Shown piece by piece: positions 8,400 to 16,933 of a stretch of 64,000 nt of DNA (positions are counted from its first letter, which is position 1; the number at the start of each line of letters is the position of its first letter). A program made the translations under genes and the position numbers. Under the pieces are notes generated by a model. It ran no database searches. It was not told where the DNA came from and worked only from the letters and a program-made list of their open reading frames with translations. This DNA is from Nonomuraea rhodomycinica (lineage in GTDB: Bacteria > Actinomycetota > Actinomycetes > Streptosporangiales > Streptosporangiaceae). The DNA lies in NCBI RefSeq assembly GCF_013363995.1, contig NZ_JABWGO010000005.1, positions 266,711 through 330,710 of the forward strand, given 5' to 3'.

Positions 8400-8861
8400 G
8401 TGGAATACGTGAAGATCGGGGTCACTCCCGAAGGCCGGGCACTCGATCCGGGACCGTACCTCGCGGCGCTCCCCACCCTCAGCGCGGACCTCCCCGAGGG
8501 AGCCCGCTCGTTCGCCACCGACCCGGAACATTACGACTTCTCCGGCCGGCGATGCGTCAAGGACCTGTCCCTCGCCTCCCTGGCATTCATTCGGGACGGC
8601 GACGACCAGTCCATCGAGCTCACGTTCCGCCACAACTGCTGGAAACACGAGGAAGACCTGACCATCCGCTACGAGGCCGTGACGCAGTACGAGATCGCCC
8701 TCCCGTCCGACGGCATCGGCGACGCCATCGTCATGCTGGACGAGATCCTTCCGCACCCGAGCGGCTGCCATCACGAGATCGGATTCCTGTCCGGCACCAT
8801 CACCGTGACCAGCCGGGATCTCACCGCCTCATGGCTGCAGGCCGACTGCCCGGACAGGTGA
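8400..8861 (+). CDS. Hypothetical protein, 153 aa
   Basis: Not recognised. It is a soluble acidic protein with no signal peptide or membrane segment. The C-terminal two thirds alternate hydrophobic and charged residues as in a beta-sheet protein (DQSIELTFRHNCWKHEEDLT; GFLSGTITVTSRDLTASW). There are five cysteines including one in HNCWKH. The start may be GTG 8400 or GTG 8409; neither has a good ribosome site. The next gene is also a small beta-rich unknown, so the two may belong together. Confidence 0.55.
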   Translation: MEYVKIGVTPEGRALDPGPYLAALPTLSADLPEGARSFATDPEHYDFSGRRCVKDLSLASLAFIRDGDDQSIELTFRHNCWKHEEDLTIRYEAVTQYEIALPSDGIGDAIVMLDEILPHPSGCHHEIGFLSGTITVTSRDLTASWLQADCPDR

Positions 8862-8981
8862 CGGGGCTACGCATCATCCCGTAGCCGCAACCCCATCGGA
8901 GTTTCGTGGGACATCGCCCCATGGAGGAGCCCCGGGGACGGCCTTGCCGGGATCACAGACGATCTTGTCCGAGGCGGCCTT

Positions 8982-8987
8982 TACGCT
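8982..8987 (+). promoter_or_regulatory. Putative -10 of a leaderless transcript
   Basis: TACGCT lies eight bases before the ATG at 8996, with only a pyrimidine-rich spacer and no ribosome site. Confidence 0.42.
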
Positions 8988-8995
8988 TCCCCTTC

Positions 8996-9526
8996 ATGAG
9001 CGACAACCGGACCCGCACGGTACGACTGACAGTTGAGGTGCAGGACTGCGGGATCGTTTTCCTGTCGGACCGAGAGCCCGGCGGATATGCCGACGCACCG
9101 GCCCGGTCCATCGCACTCATTGAGGTCAAGAAGGGGTGGGCCACCCTCCACATCACCCACCAGTCGGGACCGGCCAACTTCACCGTGACCATTGCCGACC
9201 GGGACCCCGGGGCAGATCTCGCGGATTACGAAGACATCGTGGAAATCGGCTACGTGTCCATGTCGGGCGAAGTGGAGATGAGCGGGTTCACCTTCTTCGA
9301 GGCTGCGATGTCTCCCCTTCCTCCTCTCCAGGCAGGGCCTGGAACCTACCGCATGCGATATCACGTCAAGGGCATGGACAGGGAGGGCACGGATGACACC
9401 GCCGATGACCACTACCTGCAAATATGGCCTGCCCCTCTTGAGGACCCCGCTGTAGTCAAGGCCACAAGTGACTCTTTTCAGTACTTCCTGGATTCAGAGA
9501 AATTCGAGCGGGACCGCGGACTGTGA
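8996..9526 (+). CDS. Hypothetical beta-rich protein, 176 aa
   Basis: Not assigned to a named family. The ATG at 8996 is preferred over an upstream GTG at 8906 because the extra N-terminus is low-complexity and a -10-like TACGCT sits just before the ATG. The sequence is strongly beta (TRTVRLTVEVQDCGIVFLSD). It ends in a motif I associate with actinomycete hypothetical proteins: GTYRMRYHVKGMD, then DHYLQIWPAP. There is no signal peptide or helix long enough to cross a membrane. It is convergent with the NADH dehydrogenase gene. Confidence 0.6.
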   Translation: MSDNRTRTVRLTVEVQDCGIVFLSDREPGGYADAPARSIALIEVKKGWATLHITHQSGPANFTVTIADRDPGADLADYEDIVEIGYVSMSGEVEMSGFTFFEAAMSPLPPLQAGPGTYRMRYHVKGMDREGTDDTADDHYLQIWPAPLEDPAVVKATSDSFQYFLDSEKFERDRGL

Positions 9527-9592
9527 GCAGTCAGCCGCACGACGCACCATCAGACCTACCCGTCTGTCGTCGCCCCACTGGTAGCGCGCCGG

Positions 9593-10882
9593 TCAGGCCG
9601 CGGCCTGCCTGAAGTCGTCGCCGGGGTGTTCCAACCCTGCGAGCTGTACGGCTTCGCGGCGGAAAAGCCCCGAGAGCGTCCAGTCGGCCAGTACCCGGGC
9701 CTTGTGGTTGAAGGTGGGCACCCACGCCAGGTGGTACGCCCGGTGGGCGAGCCAGCCCAGCAGGCCGGTCAGCTTGAGGCCGTACACCTGGGCGACGCCT
9801 TGGTGGTGGCCCAGCCCGGCGACCGAACCGAGGTAGGCGTGGCGGTAGGGCCGCAGCTTGCGGCCTCGCAGGTGGGCGACGATGTTGCGGGCCAGCGTCT
9901 TGGCCTGCCGTACGGCGTGCTGGGCGTTCGGGCCGCAGAACTGGCCGGGCCTGGTGAGGTCCGGGATGGCCGCGCAGTCGCCGGCGGCGAAGGCGTCGGG
10001 GACGCCGTCCACGGTGAGGTCGGCGGTGGCCATGATCCGGCCTGCGGCGTCGACCGGCAGATCGCTGGTCGCGGCGAGCGGGCTGGGCCTGCCGCCCGCG
10101 GCCCACACCAGGGTGCCCGTGTCCACCTCGGTTCCGTCGTCCAGGACGGCGCGGCCGTCGGCTGCCGAGGCCAGCCGAGTGTTCAGTCGCACCTCGACCC
10201 CGCGACGGGTCAGCGCCCGCGCCGTCCACCTGCCGAGGCTGTCGTCGAGCTCGGGAAGGATCTTGTCGGTGGCCTCGACCAGGATCCAGCGCATGTCCTT
10301 GCGTTCCAGGGTCGGGTGGTAGCGGACAGCCTCGTCAGCCAGGCCCTGCAACTCGGCCAGGGCCTCCACGCCCGCGAACCCGCCGCCGACGAACACGAAG
10401 GTCAGCGCCCGGCGACGGACCTGCGGGTCATCGGTCGACGAGGCGGCCGTGAGCTGGGTGAGCACGTGGTTGCGCAGGTGGACCGCCTCGCCGAGGGTCT
10501 TGAAACCGACCGCGTTCTCCACCAGCCCCGGGATGGGCAGAGTCCTGGTGATCGATCCGGCCGCCACCACCAGGATGTCGTACTGGAGGGTCCTGACCGG
10601 TCCTTGCGCGGGTGTGAACTCCGCCCGCCTGGCCGCGTGTTCAATTCCGGTGATCCGTCCGGTCAGCACCCGCACACCCTTGAGTATCCGAGGCAGCGGC
10701 GCCACCACGTGGCGGGGTTCGACGGTCCCTCCGGCCGCCTCGGCCAGGAACGGCTGGTAGGTCATGTAGCCGCGAGGATCGACCACGGTGACCGCGGCCT
10801 CGCCCCGGCGCAGCAGCTTCCGCAGTCGCAACGCGGTGTACATGCCGACATAACCGCCGCCCACGATGAGGATGTTCTTCAT
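9593..10882 (-). CDS. ndh: Type II NADH dehydrogenase (NDH-2), FAD-dependent
   Basis: This 429-aa flavoprotein oxidises NADH and passes electrons to quinone without pumping protons, at the inner face of the membrane. It has an FAD-binding motif at the N-terminus (ILIVGGGYVGMYTALRLRK), an NADH-binding motif near residue 170 (TFVFVGGGFAGVEALAEL), and the second FAD-contacting block VPDAFAAGDCAAIPD followed by FCGPNAQHAVRQAK. The C-terminal region (about 350-415) supplies the membrane-anchoring part. Length is normal for the family. It stands alone, next to transposase debris. Confidence 0.88.
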   Translation of the reverse strand: MKNILIVGGGYVGMYTALRLRKLLRRGEAAVTVVDPRGYMTYQPFLAEAAGGTVEPRHVVAPLPRILKGVRVLTGRITGIEHAARRAEFTPAQGPVRTLQYDILVVAAGSITRTLPIPGLVENAVGFKTLGEAVHLRNHVLTQLTAASSTDDPQVRRRALTFVFVGGGFAGVEALAELQGLADEAVRYHPTLERKDMRWILVEATDKILPELDDSLGRWTARALTRRGVEVRLNTRLASAADGRAVLDDGTEVDTGTLVWAAGGRPSPLAATSDLPVDAAGRIMATADLTVDGVPDAFAAGDCAAIPDLTRPGQFCGPNAQHAVRQAKTLARNIVAHLRGRKLRPYRHAYLGSVAGLGHHQGVAQVYGLKLTGLLGWLAHRAYHLAWVPTFNHKARVLADWTLSGLFRREAVQLAGLEHPGDDFRQAAA

Positions 10883-11114
10883 GGTCGCCTGCCCTTCATC
10901 CGATCACTCATCACCAAGACAAGACAGCGCGGCCGAACCTGACATCGGCGCACGTGATCTACGTCATGCCGAGGCGCGGGCGGCCCGGCGATCCGCGGCG
11001 GGGACGGTGGTCGGAGCTCCAGGTGGGGCGGGTGCCGACACCAGGCGATGCACATCACAGCCCAGCTCGATGGCGCCCTGCCAACGTCCGTCGTTTCGCT
11101 GGAACACGGTGCGC
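10883..11114. other. Intergenic stretch between ndh and transposase remnant
   Basis: No supported gene. The minus strand around 11040-11100 reads RNDGRWQGAIELGCDVHR, reminiscent of the arm domain of tyrosine integrases, but it is out of frame with everything nearby and too short to call. Confidence 0.4.
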
Positions 11115-11340
11115 TCACGCGACTCGATCGATGGGGATCAGGGTGCCGTCCAGCACCACGAAGGCGTAGCCGGCCTGCCGGGCGGCTCGTGACGCCTGGT
11201 CCCGGCCGGGCGAGCGGTCGGCCGGCAGCGTGATGGCTGCACGGATGCAGCGCCATGCGGTGGTGGCGCCCACGGCGAAGCCCGATCGTGCGCCGGACAC
11301 CATCCGCGGCCGGATCGCGACCAGCACGAGGCCGACCTAA
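11115..11340 (-). pseudogene. Transposase fragment (IS5-like DDE type)
   Basis: About 70 codons match the central part of actinomycete IS5-like transposases: the helix-turn-helix VGATTAWRCI, then YAFVVLDGTLIPIDRVA where the LDGTL(I/L)PIDR block holds the first catalytic aspartate. A stop follows directly, where intact relatives continue with ADRPFYSGKHK. Both ends are missing and no terminal repeats are visible. It is a dead remnant. Confidence 0.65.
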
Positions 11341-11437
11341 GCCTGAGCTCCGCGCTTGCGAGCAGCCGCGAGCAGGCTGGACGTCTCGACATGCCCCCCG
11401 CAGGCGTGTTCGTGATGTGCGAGGGATTGAACACCCT

Positions 11438-11472
11438 GGTCAGGAGCTGTCCCGGGACATACCTGACACTTC
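11438..11472. mobile_element. Possible insertion-sequence end
   Basis: The minus strand reads TGTCAGGTATGTCCCGGGAC and continues with AGCTCCTGAC directly after the HxlR-peroxiredoxin stop. TGTC-rich ends with internal short inverted repeats recall IS481-like termini. No partner end or transposase of that family is present, so this is only a suggestion. Confidence 0.22.
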
Positions 11473-12415
11473 AGTCCCCACCAGACGCTTGAACCCGGCG
11501 GTGCTCGGGCTCCGCGCCAGGAGCGGATCGGGGTCTTCGCTGCTGACCGCGGACGAGAGCGAGCATCTCCTCCACCGAGCCGGCCGGATCCCTGATCGGA
11601 AACTGCACCGCGCGGATGATCGCGTCGGGGTCGGCCAGCAAGGTGAGGCGTTTGAGGCGGTCGACGCCGGCCGCCCGGAAGGTCGGCAGGAGCAGTCCGG
11701 CCGCGAGCTTGCCGTCCTGGTCGGACAGAAGGGGATAGGGCAATCTCGCGTGCGTGACGAAGGCGGCCAGCTGATCCGGGCGCTGGGTGCTGACGCCTCG
11801 GATCGCGGCGCCGGACGCCGCGAAATCGGCATGCCGTGACGCGTAGGTGAGGGACTCCAAAGTGCATCCCTGCGCGCCTGGGATGTCGGCCCAACCAGGC
11901 GGATGGCCCTGGGCGTCGGGGGCGAAGGCGCCAGGGAAGAAGTAGAGCACGGTCCAGGCGCCGCCCGTTGCGCTCGGCGCGACCAGGTCGCCATCGTGTC
12001 GTTCCAGAAGGACATCCGGCAGCTTCCGATTGACCAGCCCCTGCACCCGACGGGCCTCGGCGGACCCCTCCTCGCTGGTCGCGGTCAGCGCCCCATCGCC
12101 CATCACATGCCTGGTGCCCCAGTCCTGTAGCGCGAGGAGCGCCGGCAGCAGGCCCTCACCCTTCGCGGTCAGCAGGTAGTCGTAGCGCGGCGGGTGATCG
12201 GAGTAGAGCCGCTTCGTCAGTACCCCGTGGGCGACGAGGCCGGCCAGGCGCTCGGTCAGAGCTCGACGACTGACACCGAGCGCGCGCTGAAGGCCGTCGA
12301 AGCGAGTGGTGCCGCCGGCGATGTCCCGCACCACCAGGAACGTCCACCAGTCACCGATCACTCCGAGCGCTTGCGCGATACCGCAGTCGGCGTCGGACAG
12401 ATCCGCACGCTTCAC
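11471..12415 (-). CDS. HxlR-type regulator fused to a peroxiredoxin/redoxin domain
   Basis: A 314-aa fusion. Residues 1-105 are an HxlR winged helix (GVIGDWWTFLVVRDIAGGTT, then VSRRALTERLAGLVAHGVL). Residues 130-295 are a thioredoxin-fold peroxiredoxin (WTVLYFFPGAF) with the candidate peroxidatic cysteine at 184 in GAQGCTLES. HxlR family members often sense electrophiles or disulfide stress through cysteines, so the fusion could couple peroxide chemistry to repression. It diverges from an MFS exporter over a palindromic operator, which suggests autoregulation plus control of the exporter. The C-terminus may have been altered by an insertion just downstream. Confidence 0.82.
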   Translation of the reverse strand: MKRADLSDADCGIAQALGVIGDWWTFLVVRDIAGGTTRFDGLQRALGVSRRALTERLAGLVAHGVLTKRLYSDHPPRYDYLLTAKGEGLLPALLALQDWGTRHVMGDGALTATSEEGSAEARRVQGLVNRKLPDVLLERHDGDLVAPSATGGAWTVLYFFPGAFAPDAQGHPPGWADIPGAQGCTLESLTYASRHADFAASGAAIRGVSTQRPDQLAAFVTHARLPYPLLSDQDGKLAAGLLLPTFRAAGVDRLKRLTLLADPDAIIRAVQFPIRDPAGSVEEMLALVRGQQRRPRSAPGAEPEHRRVQASGGD

Positions 12416-12422
12416 AGGCCCC

Positions 12423-12428
12423 AGTATA
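12423..12428 (-). promoter_or_regulatory. Putative -10 of leaderless HxlR-peroxiredoxin transcript
   Basis: TATACT lies seven bases before the GTG at 12415. The operator at 12435-12449 begins seven bases upstream of it, between -35 and -10, where repressor binding would block RNA polymerase. Confidence 0.52.
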
Positions 12429-12434
12429 TAGTGC

Positions 12435-12449
12435 GTTCCATTCTGGAAC
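12435..12449. promoter_or_regulatory. Palindromic operator, GTTCCA-N3-TGGAAC
   Basis: A perfect inverted repeat with 6-bp arms and a TTC spacer lies in the 53-bp gap between the HxlR fusion gene and the MFS gene. It lies just upstream of the regulator's -10 box and 20 bp upstream of the exporter start codon. Its position makes it the likely binding site of the HxlR domain on both promoters. Confidence 0.62.
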
Positions 12450-12468
12450 TTACAAAGGAAGAGGCCAG

Positions 12469-13761
12469 ATGGCAGTCGACAGTGCGCGCGGTGCGAGCGT
12501 CTTCTGGCGGTGGTGGACGGCCGGTACGACCAGCGCGGTCGGTTCGGCGATGGGGGCGGTGGCGCTGCCGCTGACGGCGTTGACGGTGCTCGACGCGTCC
12601 GCGTTGGAAATGGGCATGATCGCCGCCGCCGGTTACGTCGCCTGGATCGTGATCGGCCTACCCGCCGGGGTGATGGTGCAGCGACTGCCCGTCCGAAGGG
12701 TTCAGGTCTGCGCTGACCTGGCGCGCGCGGCGGCGGTCCTCTCCATTCCTCTGGCCTGGTGGCTGGACCGTCTGACGGTCGCCCAGCTGGTGATCGTGGC
12801 CCTCGTGATCAGCTTCGCGGACGTCGTCTTCGACGTCGCCAACTCGACCTTCCTGCCGTCGATCGTGAGCAAGGAGCACCTGCAGTCCCGTAACAGCCTG
12901 ACCTCCGGCACCCACGCCACCACTCAGCTCGGCGGACCGTCGGTGGGCGGTCTCATCGTTCAGGTGCTCGGGGCGGTGCCTACCCTTCTCATCGACGCGA
13001 TCAGCTACCTTGTCTCGGCGCTGCTGCTGCGAACCCTGCCCGAACGCCGCGCGGAGGCCCCCGACCGCTGGCCACCGGTACGCGCGATGATCCGGGAAGG
13101 CTGGCGTTTCGTCGTGCACCACCCGGTGATGGGGCCCTGCATGTGGGCCGCCACCGCGGCGAACACGGTCTGCGGGGCACAGCACGCCCTCTACGCGTTG
13201 TACCTCGTGCGCGAGTTGGACGCCCAGCCCGGCCTCGTCGGCCTGCTGCTGGCTGCGGACGGCGTGGGCGCGCTGATCGGCGCGGCTCTGACGAACCAGA
13301 TCACGGCCAGGTTCGGGACCGCCCGCACCTTGATCGTCGCCGGATTCGTCTCGGTCGCCGGGGCGCTCGTCGTGCCCCTCGGCACCGGCTGGCAGGCCTT
13401 CGCCGCCTTCGCCGTCGGCAACACGGTCTTCTCTGCCGGGGTGGTGGTTCTCAGCGTGGTGACCCGCACCTACCGGCAGATCGCCAGCCCGCCCGAGCTG
13501 CTGCCCCGGGTGATGGCGACGGTCCGCTTCGTGTCCTGGGGTGCGGTCCCGATCGGCGGGCTGGTCGCCGGAGCCATTGCCGGGGTCCTCAGCGGCCGGG
13601 TCGCCCTGATGATTTTCGTCGCCGCGGCCGCCTGCATGCCGTTGGTCCTGCTGGCCTCGCCGATCAGGCACCTGCGCGACCTCACCGACTATCAGCGTGA
13701 CGGATCAACCAGCGCCCCGACCACGTCATCGGAGCTCACCGCCGACCCCGAACCGGCCTAG
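12469..13761 (+). CDS. MFS transporter, drug exporter-like (DHA3 type)
   Basis: A 430-aa integral membrane protein with about twelve hydrophobic segments. The first begins near residue 18 after SVFWRWWTAGTTSAVGSAMG. The cytosolic motif between helices 2 and 3 is GLPAGVMVQRLPVRRVQV, and the conserved NSTFLPSIVSKEHLQSRNSL block after helix 4 is typical of the MFS_3/EntS-like exporters. It probably expels a hydrophobic or toxic compound by proton antiport. The ATG has an AAGGAAGAGG ribosome site. The divergent HxlR-peroxiredoxin gene is its likely regulator. Confidence 0.87.
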   Translation: MAVDSARGASVFWRWWTAGTTSAVGSAMGAVALPLTALTVLDASALEMGMIAAAGYVAWIVIGLPAGVMVQRLPVRRVQVCADLARAAAVLSIPLAWWLDRLTVAQLVIVALVISFADVVFDVANSTFLPSIVSKEHLQSRNSLTSGTHATTQLGGPSVGGLIVQVLGAVPTLLIDAISYLVSALLLRTLPERRAEAPDRWPPVRAMIREGWRFVVHHPVMGPCMWAATAANTVCGAQHALYALYLVRELDAQPGLVGLLLAADGVGALIGAALTNQITARFGTARTLIVAGFVSVAGALVVPLGTGWQAFAAFAVGNTVFSAGVVVLSVVTRTYRQIASPPELLPRVMATVRFVSWGAVPIGGLVAGAIAGVLSGRVALMIFVAAAACMPLVLLASPIRHLRDLTDYQRDGSTSAPTTSSELTADPEPA

Positions 13762-13857
13762 TCGCCGGGGCCGACGGCTTGCCCGTCCAAGGCTGCTGGA
13801 CATGCGACCCACCCCAAGCATGGCCAGAAGACCGCATGCAGCGCATGATCAGACCGA

Positions 13858-14399
13858 TCAGTGCTGAAGGGGTGGATACCGTGATCGGCTTGGGCTGGTA
13901 CGAAGTGCTCGCAGCCGGACCGTGAGCTCGGTGACGACACCAACAGTGCCCTCGGCAGCCACCATGAGACCCACGAGGTCGTAGCCGGCGCCCCCCTTCG
14001 ACGTACGGCGCCCGAGCCGGACCCCCTCTCCCGTGCCGGTCACGACCTCCAAACCGAGGACATAGTCGCGAGTGGCGCCGTACTTGACGCAGCACAGCGC
14101 CAGGATCACGCCGCCTTCGACGGCATTGGCGCCCCCGACAATCCAGCACCGGCGCTGCGTGCAACCAACGGGACTCCCTGGTCAAGGCACGCACGAACCA
14201 CGGCCCGGACCTCGTCGGGGCTCTTGGCGCGCACGACCGTCACCGCTCGGCCGACAGGCGCCCACACCGCCTGGTCGTGGGAGAGACCGGCGACGATGTC
14301 CGGATCAGTCACCACCCGGCCGGCGGGTAGCCGTCGCCTGAGTACTTCGGCGATACCCACGGCAGGGGGCGTCGTGCTGACGAAGTCCCGCTCGGCCAC
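13858..14399 (-). pseudogene. FAD-linked oxidase (GlcD-like), decayed
   Basis: The first frame (14399 down to 14106) reads VVTDPDIVAGLSHDQAVWAP and PLVARSAGAGLSGAP, the start of a glycolate oxidase GlcD-type FAD-binding domain. A second frame (14109 down to 13858) continues with GANAVEGGVILALCCVKYG and RDYVLGLEVVTGTGEGVRLG, YDLVGLMVAAEGTVGVVTEL. A frameshift falls near 14115. About 60 residues between the GGANAV and CCVKYG motifs are deleted, and the C-terminal half is missing. The remains are about 180 codons of a roughly 450-aa enzyme. Confidence 0.75.
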
Positions 14400-14594
14400 C
14401 CGCGCACCTCCAGAGAAGTCGACTCGAAGATGAATGCGACGTAGATGGCACCACGCCGCCGGGCAGCCGGTTCATGGACGATATGCACGAAAAGACCGAT
14501 GGAAAATGGTGCCAGGGACTCGGGACGGCTGCACTGGCTGCCCAGAAGCGCCGCCGCCCAGCGCGGCGGTCAGGCAGAGCCGCGGCGTCCCTGC

Positions 14595-15449
14595 TCACTG
14601 GGCACGGCAGGTCCTGAGGTAGCTGAGGAACGACGCCTGCAGCCCGGTCACGTGCGTTTCGTGCATGAGTGCGCTGGTGACAGATCCGCTGCGTGAGGTG
14701 AGGCGGTGCAGGAACGTGGCCGCGTTCTTCGCGAGATTCTGGTAGACCGCCACGTCTCCGAGGATCTCTCGGTCGTTGAAGGTCACGTGAAGCTTGGTGG
14801 CAGGCAGGGTGTCACCCATTGCTTGAAGACGGGCGAAGACCTGACTGTCTGCATTGACGATGCCGGGGCTGCCCGCGCCGATGCTCTCGAAGAAGGTGCC
14901 ATTGGTGAGCCAGGCGTAGAGACTGAAGAGTCCGCCGTAGGAATAGCCGAAGAGGCCGTGGCCGCTCGGGGCTGTGCCGTAGTCGCGTTCGATCCGCGGG
15001 TGCAGGTCGTCGGTAAGGAAGTTCAGGAACATATCCCCGCGGCTGTCGCTCAGTTCAGCGAGGTAGGCGTCGGCTTGCTCGCGAGTCATCGTGCCCGCTT
15101 CGATTCCCATCTCCACCGCATCGATGTACTCCTTCGCGATGGGTTCGCCGGGGGGCACGAGGTCGCGGTTGCGCAACCGCTCCCAGTGCTCTGCCTCCTC
15201 GCCTGCGTAACCCACGCTGACTTGGACGTAGGGCCGAATCGACTGCATGGGGTCCAGCTGCGTGACGATGAGTGGGGCGGTCATGCCCACGGCCCAGTTG
15301 CCGTCGAGCACGTACACGACTGGCGCTTGCGCCGCGGCAGGGTCGTAGCGCGGTGGCGTGGTGACCCAGACGCCGTAGTCGTGCCCACCGCTGGAGCGCA
15401 TCTCGAAGTAGTCGGTGTGGGCGAGGCAGCCCTGCCACATGGTGCTCAT
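14595..15449 (-). CDS. Alpha/beta-hydrolase esterase (IroE/Fes-like putative esterase)
   Basis: A 284-aa intact protein of the putative-esterase family. Visible motifs are the strand APVVYVLDGNWAVGM, the nucleophile elbow GLFGYSYGGLFSLYAW with serine in GYSYGG, and a late histidine in MHETHVTGLQ. There is no signal peptide, so it is cytoplasmic. The ATG at 15449 overlaps the stop of the upstream amidohydrolase remnant (ATGA), so the two were one operon, now controlled from the promoter before 16244. The divergent TetR gene is the probable regulator. The substrate is unknown. Confidence 0.8.
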   Translation of the reverse strand: MSTMWQGCLAHTDYFEMRSSGGHDYGVWVTTPPRYDPAAAQAPVVYVLDGNWAVGMTAPLIVTQLDPMQSIRPYVQVSVGYAGEEAEHWERLRNRDLVPPGEPIAKEYIDAVEMGIEAGTMTREQADAYLAELSDSRGDMFLNFLTDDLHPRIERDYGTAPSGHGLFGYSYGGLFSLYAWLTNGTFFESIGAGSPGIVNADSQVFARLQAMGDTLPATKLHVTFNDREILGDVAVYQNLAKNAATFLHRLTSRSGSVTSALMHETHVTGLQASFLSYLRTCRAQ

Positions 15450-16244
15450 CTGAGGTCCTTCACGATTTGGCCGGCCTGGTTTACGAGGACGGCGTTGGTG
15501 GGGTCGGAGAACACTTCCGGGTCTTCGAGCGGGTCGCCGTTCCAAGGAACGAGGTCTGCCTGCGCGCCGGGAGTGACGACACCCACCTGGCCGGACAGGC
15601 CGAGGATCTCGGCGTTGGTCTGGGTCGCCGCCACGAACGCTTCCATCGACGTCTCGAGGGCTGCGCGCAGGCTGAGTTCTTCGCCGCGACGGTCCTGGGC
15701 CGGACCGATGAGATCGGAAGCCAGCCCGATCCGTACTCCTGCGTGCTTGGCGACAGCGAGGACAGGGCGACAGGCCCGGGATGTGGTGACTGTTCCACAG
15801 CTCGGTGGGTTCCCCTTCGGCTCCGTAGTAGCCGTGCCCGCCGATCTGGCACTGAACAGGCCCGCACGGCAGGACGCGCGGCCCTCTGACCTTGCCTTTC
15901 GCGATCGCGGTGACGAAACCGCCGTCGATCCCGCCGGTGTCGCGAACGGTGGTGAAGCCGGCGTCGAGCATCGCGCCGGCCGTGGCGAAGATGTCCGCCG
16001 CGATCTCGGTGGCGCTTGTCTGAAACGAGAAGTGCGGCCGGATCGGGCTCGACAGGCCCAGGTGGACGTGAGCGTCGATCAGGCCGGGCGTCATCGTCAA
16101 TCCCTCGGCATCGAGACGCTCGCCGTGCCCGCTGGAGGAACCGACTTGGGTGATGCGGCCGTTCTCGACAGTGATATCGAGGTTGCCGGGATCGCGCCCC
16201 GATCCGTCGATGACCGCCGCGCCGACTACACGAGCAGGTCCCAT
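15446..16244 (-). pseudogene. Amidohydrolase (imidazolonepropionase-like), middle deleted and frameshifted
   Basis: The N-terminal part (from the ATG at 16244, ribosome site GGAGGATC) is a normal amidohydrolase start: MGPARVVGAAVIDGSG, then TPGLIDAHVHLGL with the HxH metal pair, and FTTVRDTGGIDG. It runs to about 15785. A second frame carries the C-terminal end, VAKHAGVRIGLASDLIGPAQ to GVVTPGAQADLVPWNGDPL. The two pieces are in different frames. The central barrel with the carboxylated lysine and two metal histidines, on the order of 150-200 residues, is missing. The gene cannot make an active enzyme. Confidence 0.78.
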
Positions 16245-16324
16245 GGTCGATCCTCCGCCGTTGCGAGCTGACTGCGACCATGTGCGAAGCGACACGGGAC
16301 CGCCGATCGTTCTTTTCCAATGGA

Positions 16325-16330
16325 TAAACT
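16325..16330 (+). promoter_or_regulatory. Putative -10 of leaderless TetR transcript
   Basis: TAAACT ends six bases before the GTG at 16337 and there is no better ribosome site than GGGA immediately before the codon. Confidence 0.5.
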
Positions 16331-16336
16331 GCGGGA

Positions 16337-16933
16337 GTGATCCTGTCAAACTCGGAACGCAGGGGCAGCGCCCGCGGGCGACTCCTGGCACGGCTTCTCG
16401 ACGCCTTCGGCGACGCTCTTCCCCCGCCGGAGATGTCGCTCCGCGAGATCGCCGTCCGGATCGAGACCAGCCACGCCCTGTTGCGATACCACTTCGGGTC
16501 ACTCTCGGGCGTCTTGGCCGCCATGCTCAAGGCGCAGCGATCCCGTGACAACGAGGCACTCCTGGAGGCCGCCCAGCAGGGCACCTTCGACGACTTCGTC
16601 GTGGCGATCTGGCGTGCTTACACCCGGCCAGAGCAACTGTCGCGTGCCCGCGGCTTCTTCTACGTTGTCGGACTGGCCGCGTACGGCCCCGAGGACTTCC
16701 GTGAGTTCGTAGAGTCGATCGGCGACCTGACCGTGATGCTGTCCTCACTCGCGGAACGCGAAGGGCTCGACACGAAGGAAGCGCGGGATCTGGCCACTGT
16801 CACCATCGCCGCGATTCGCGGCCTCCTCTTGCAGGAAGTCCTGACTCCCGGAACCCGCTCGGAGGACGCGGTCACCTTGATCCTGCGCATGAGAGAGGGC
16901 CGATCCGTTCCACGATCACGTCCGGAGCGTTAA
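16337..16933 (+). CDS. TetR-family transcriptional regulator
   Basis: A 198-aa one-domain regulator. The N-terminal helix-turn-helix lies at about residues 32-62 (MSLREIAVRIETSHALLRYH, then FGSLSGVLAAML). The rest is the all-helical ligand-binding domain. It diverges from the amidohydrolase remnant/esterase pair, the usual place for a TetR repressor of that operon. The inducer is unknown. The GTG start sits at the end of a probable leaderless promoter. Confidence 0.84.
   Translation: MILSNSERRGSARGRLLARLLDAFGDALPPPEMSLREIAVRIETSHALLRYHFGSLSGVLAAMLKAQRSRDNEALLEAAQQGTFDDFVVAIWRAYTRPEQLSRARGFFYVVGLAAYGPEDFREFVESIGDLTVMLSSLAEREGLDTKEARDLATVTIAAIRGLLLQEVLTPGTRSEDAVTLILRMREGRSVPRSRPER

Noticed and set aside
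14434..14594. Short open frames between the GlcD remnant and the esterase
   Set aside because: No ribosome site, no recognisable motif, and composition like non-coding DNA.
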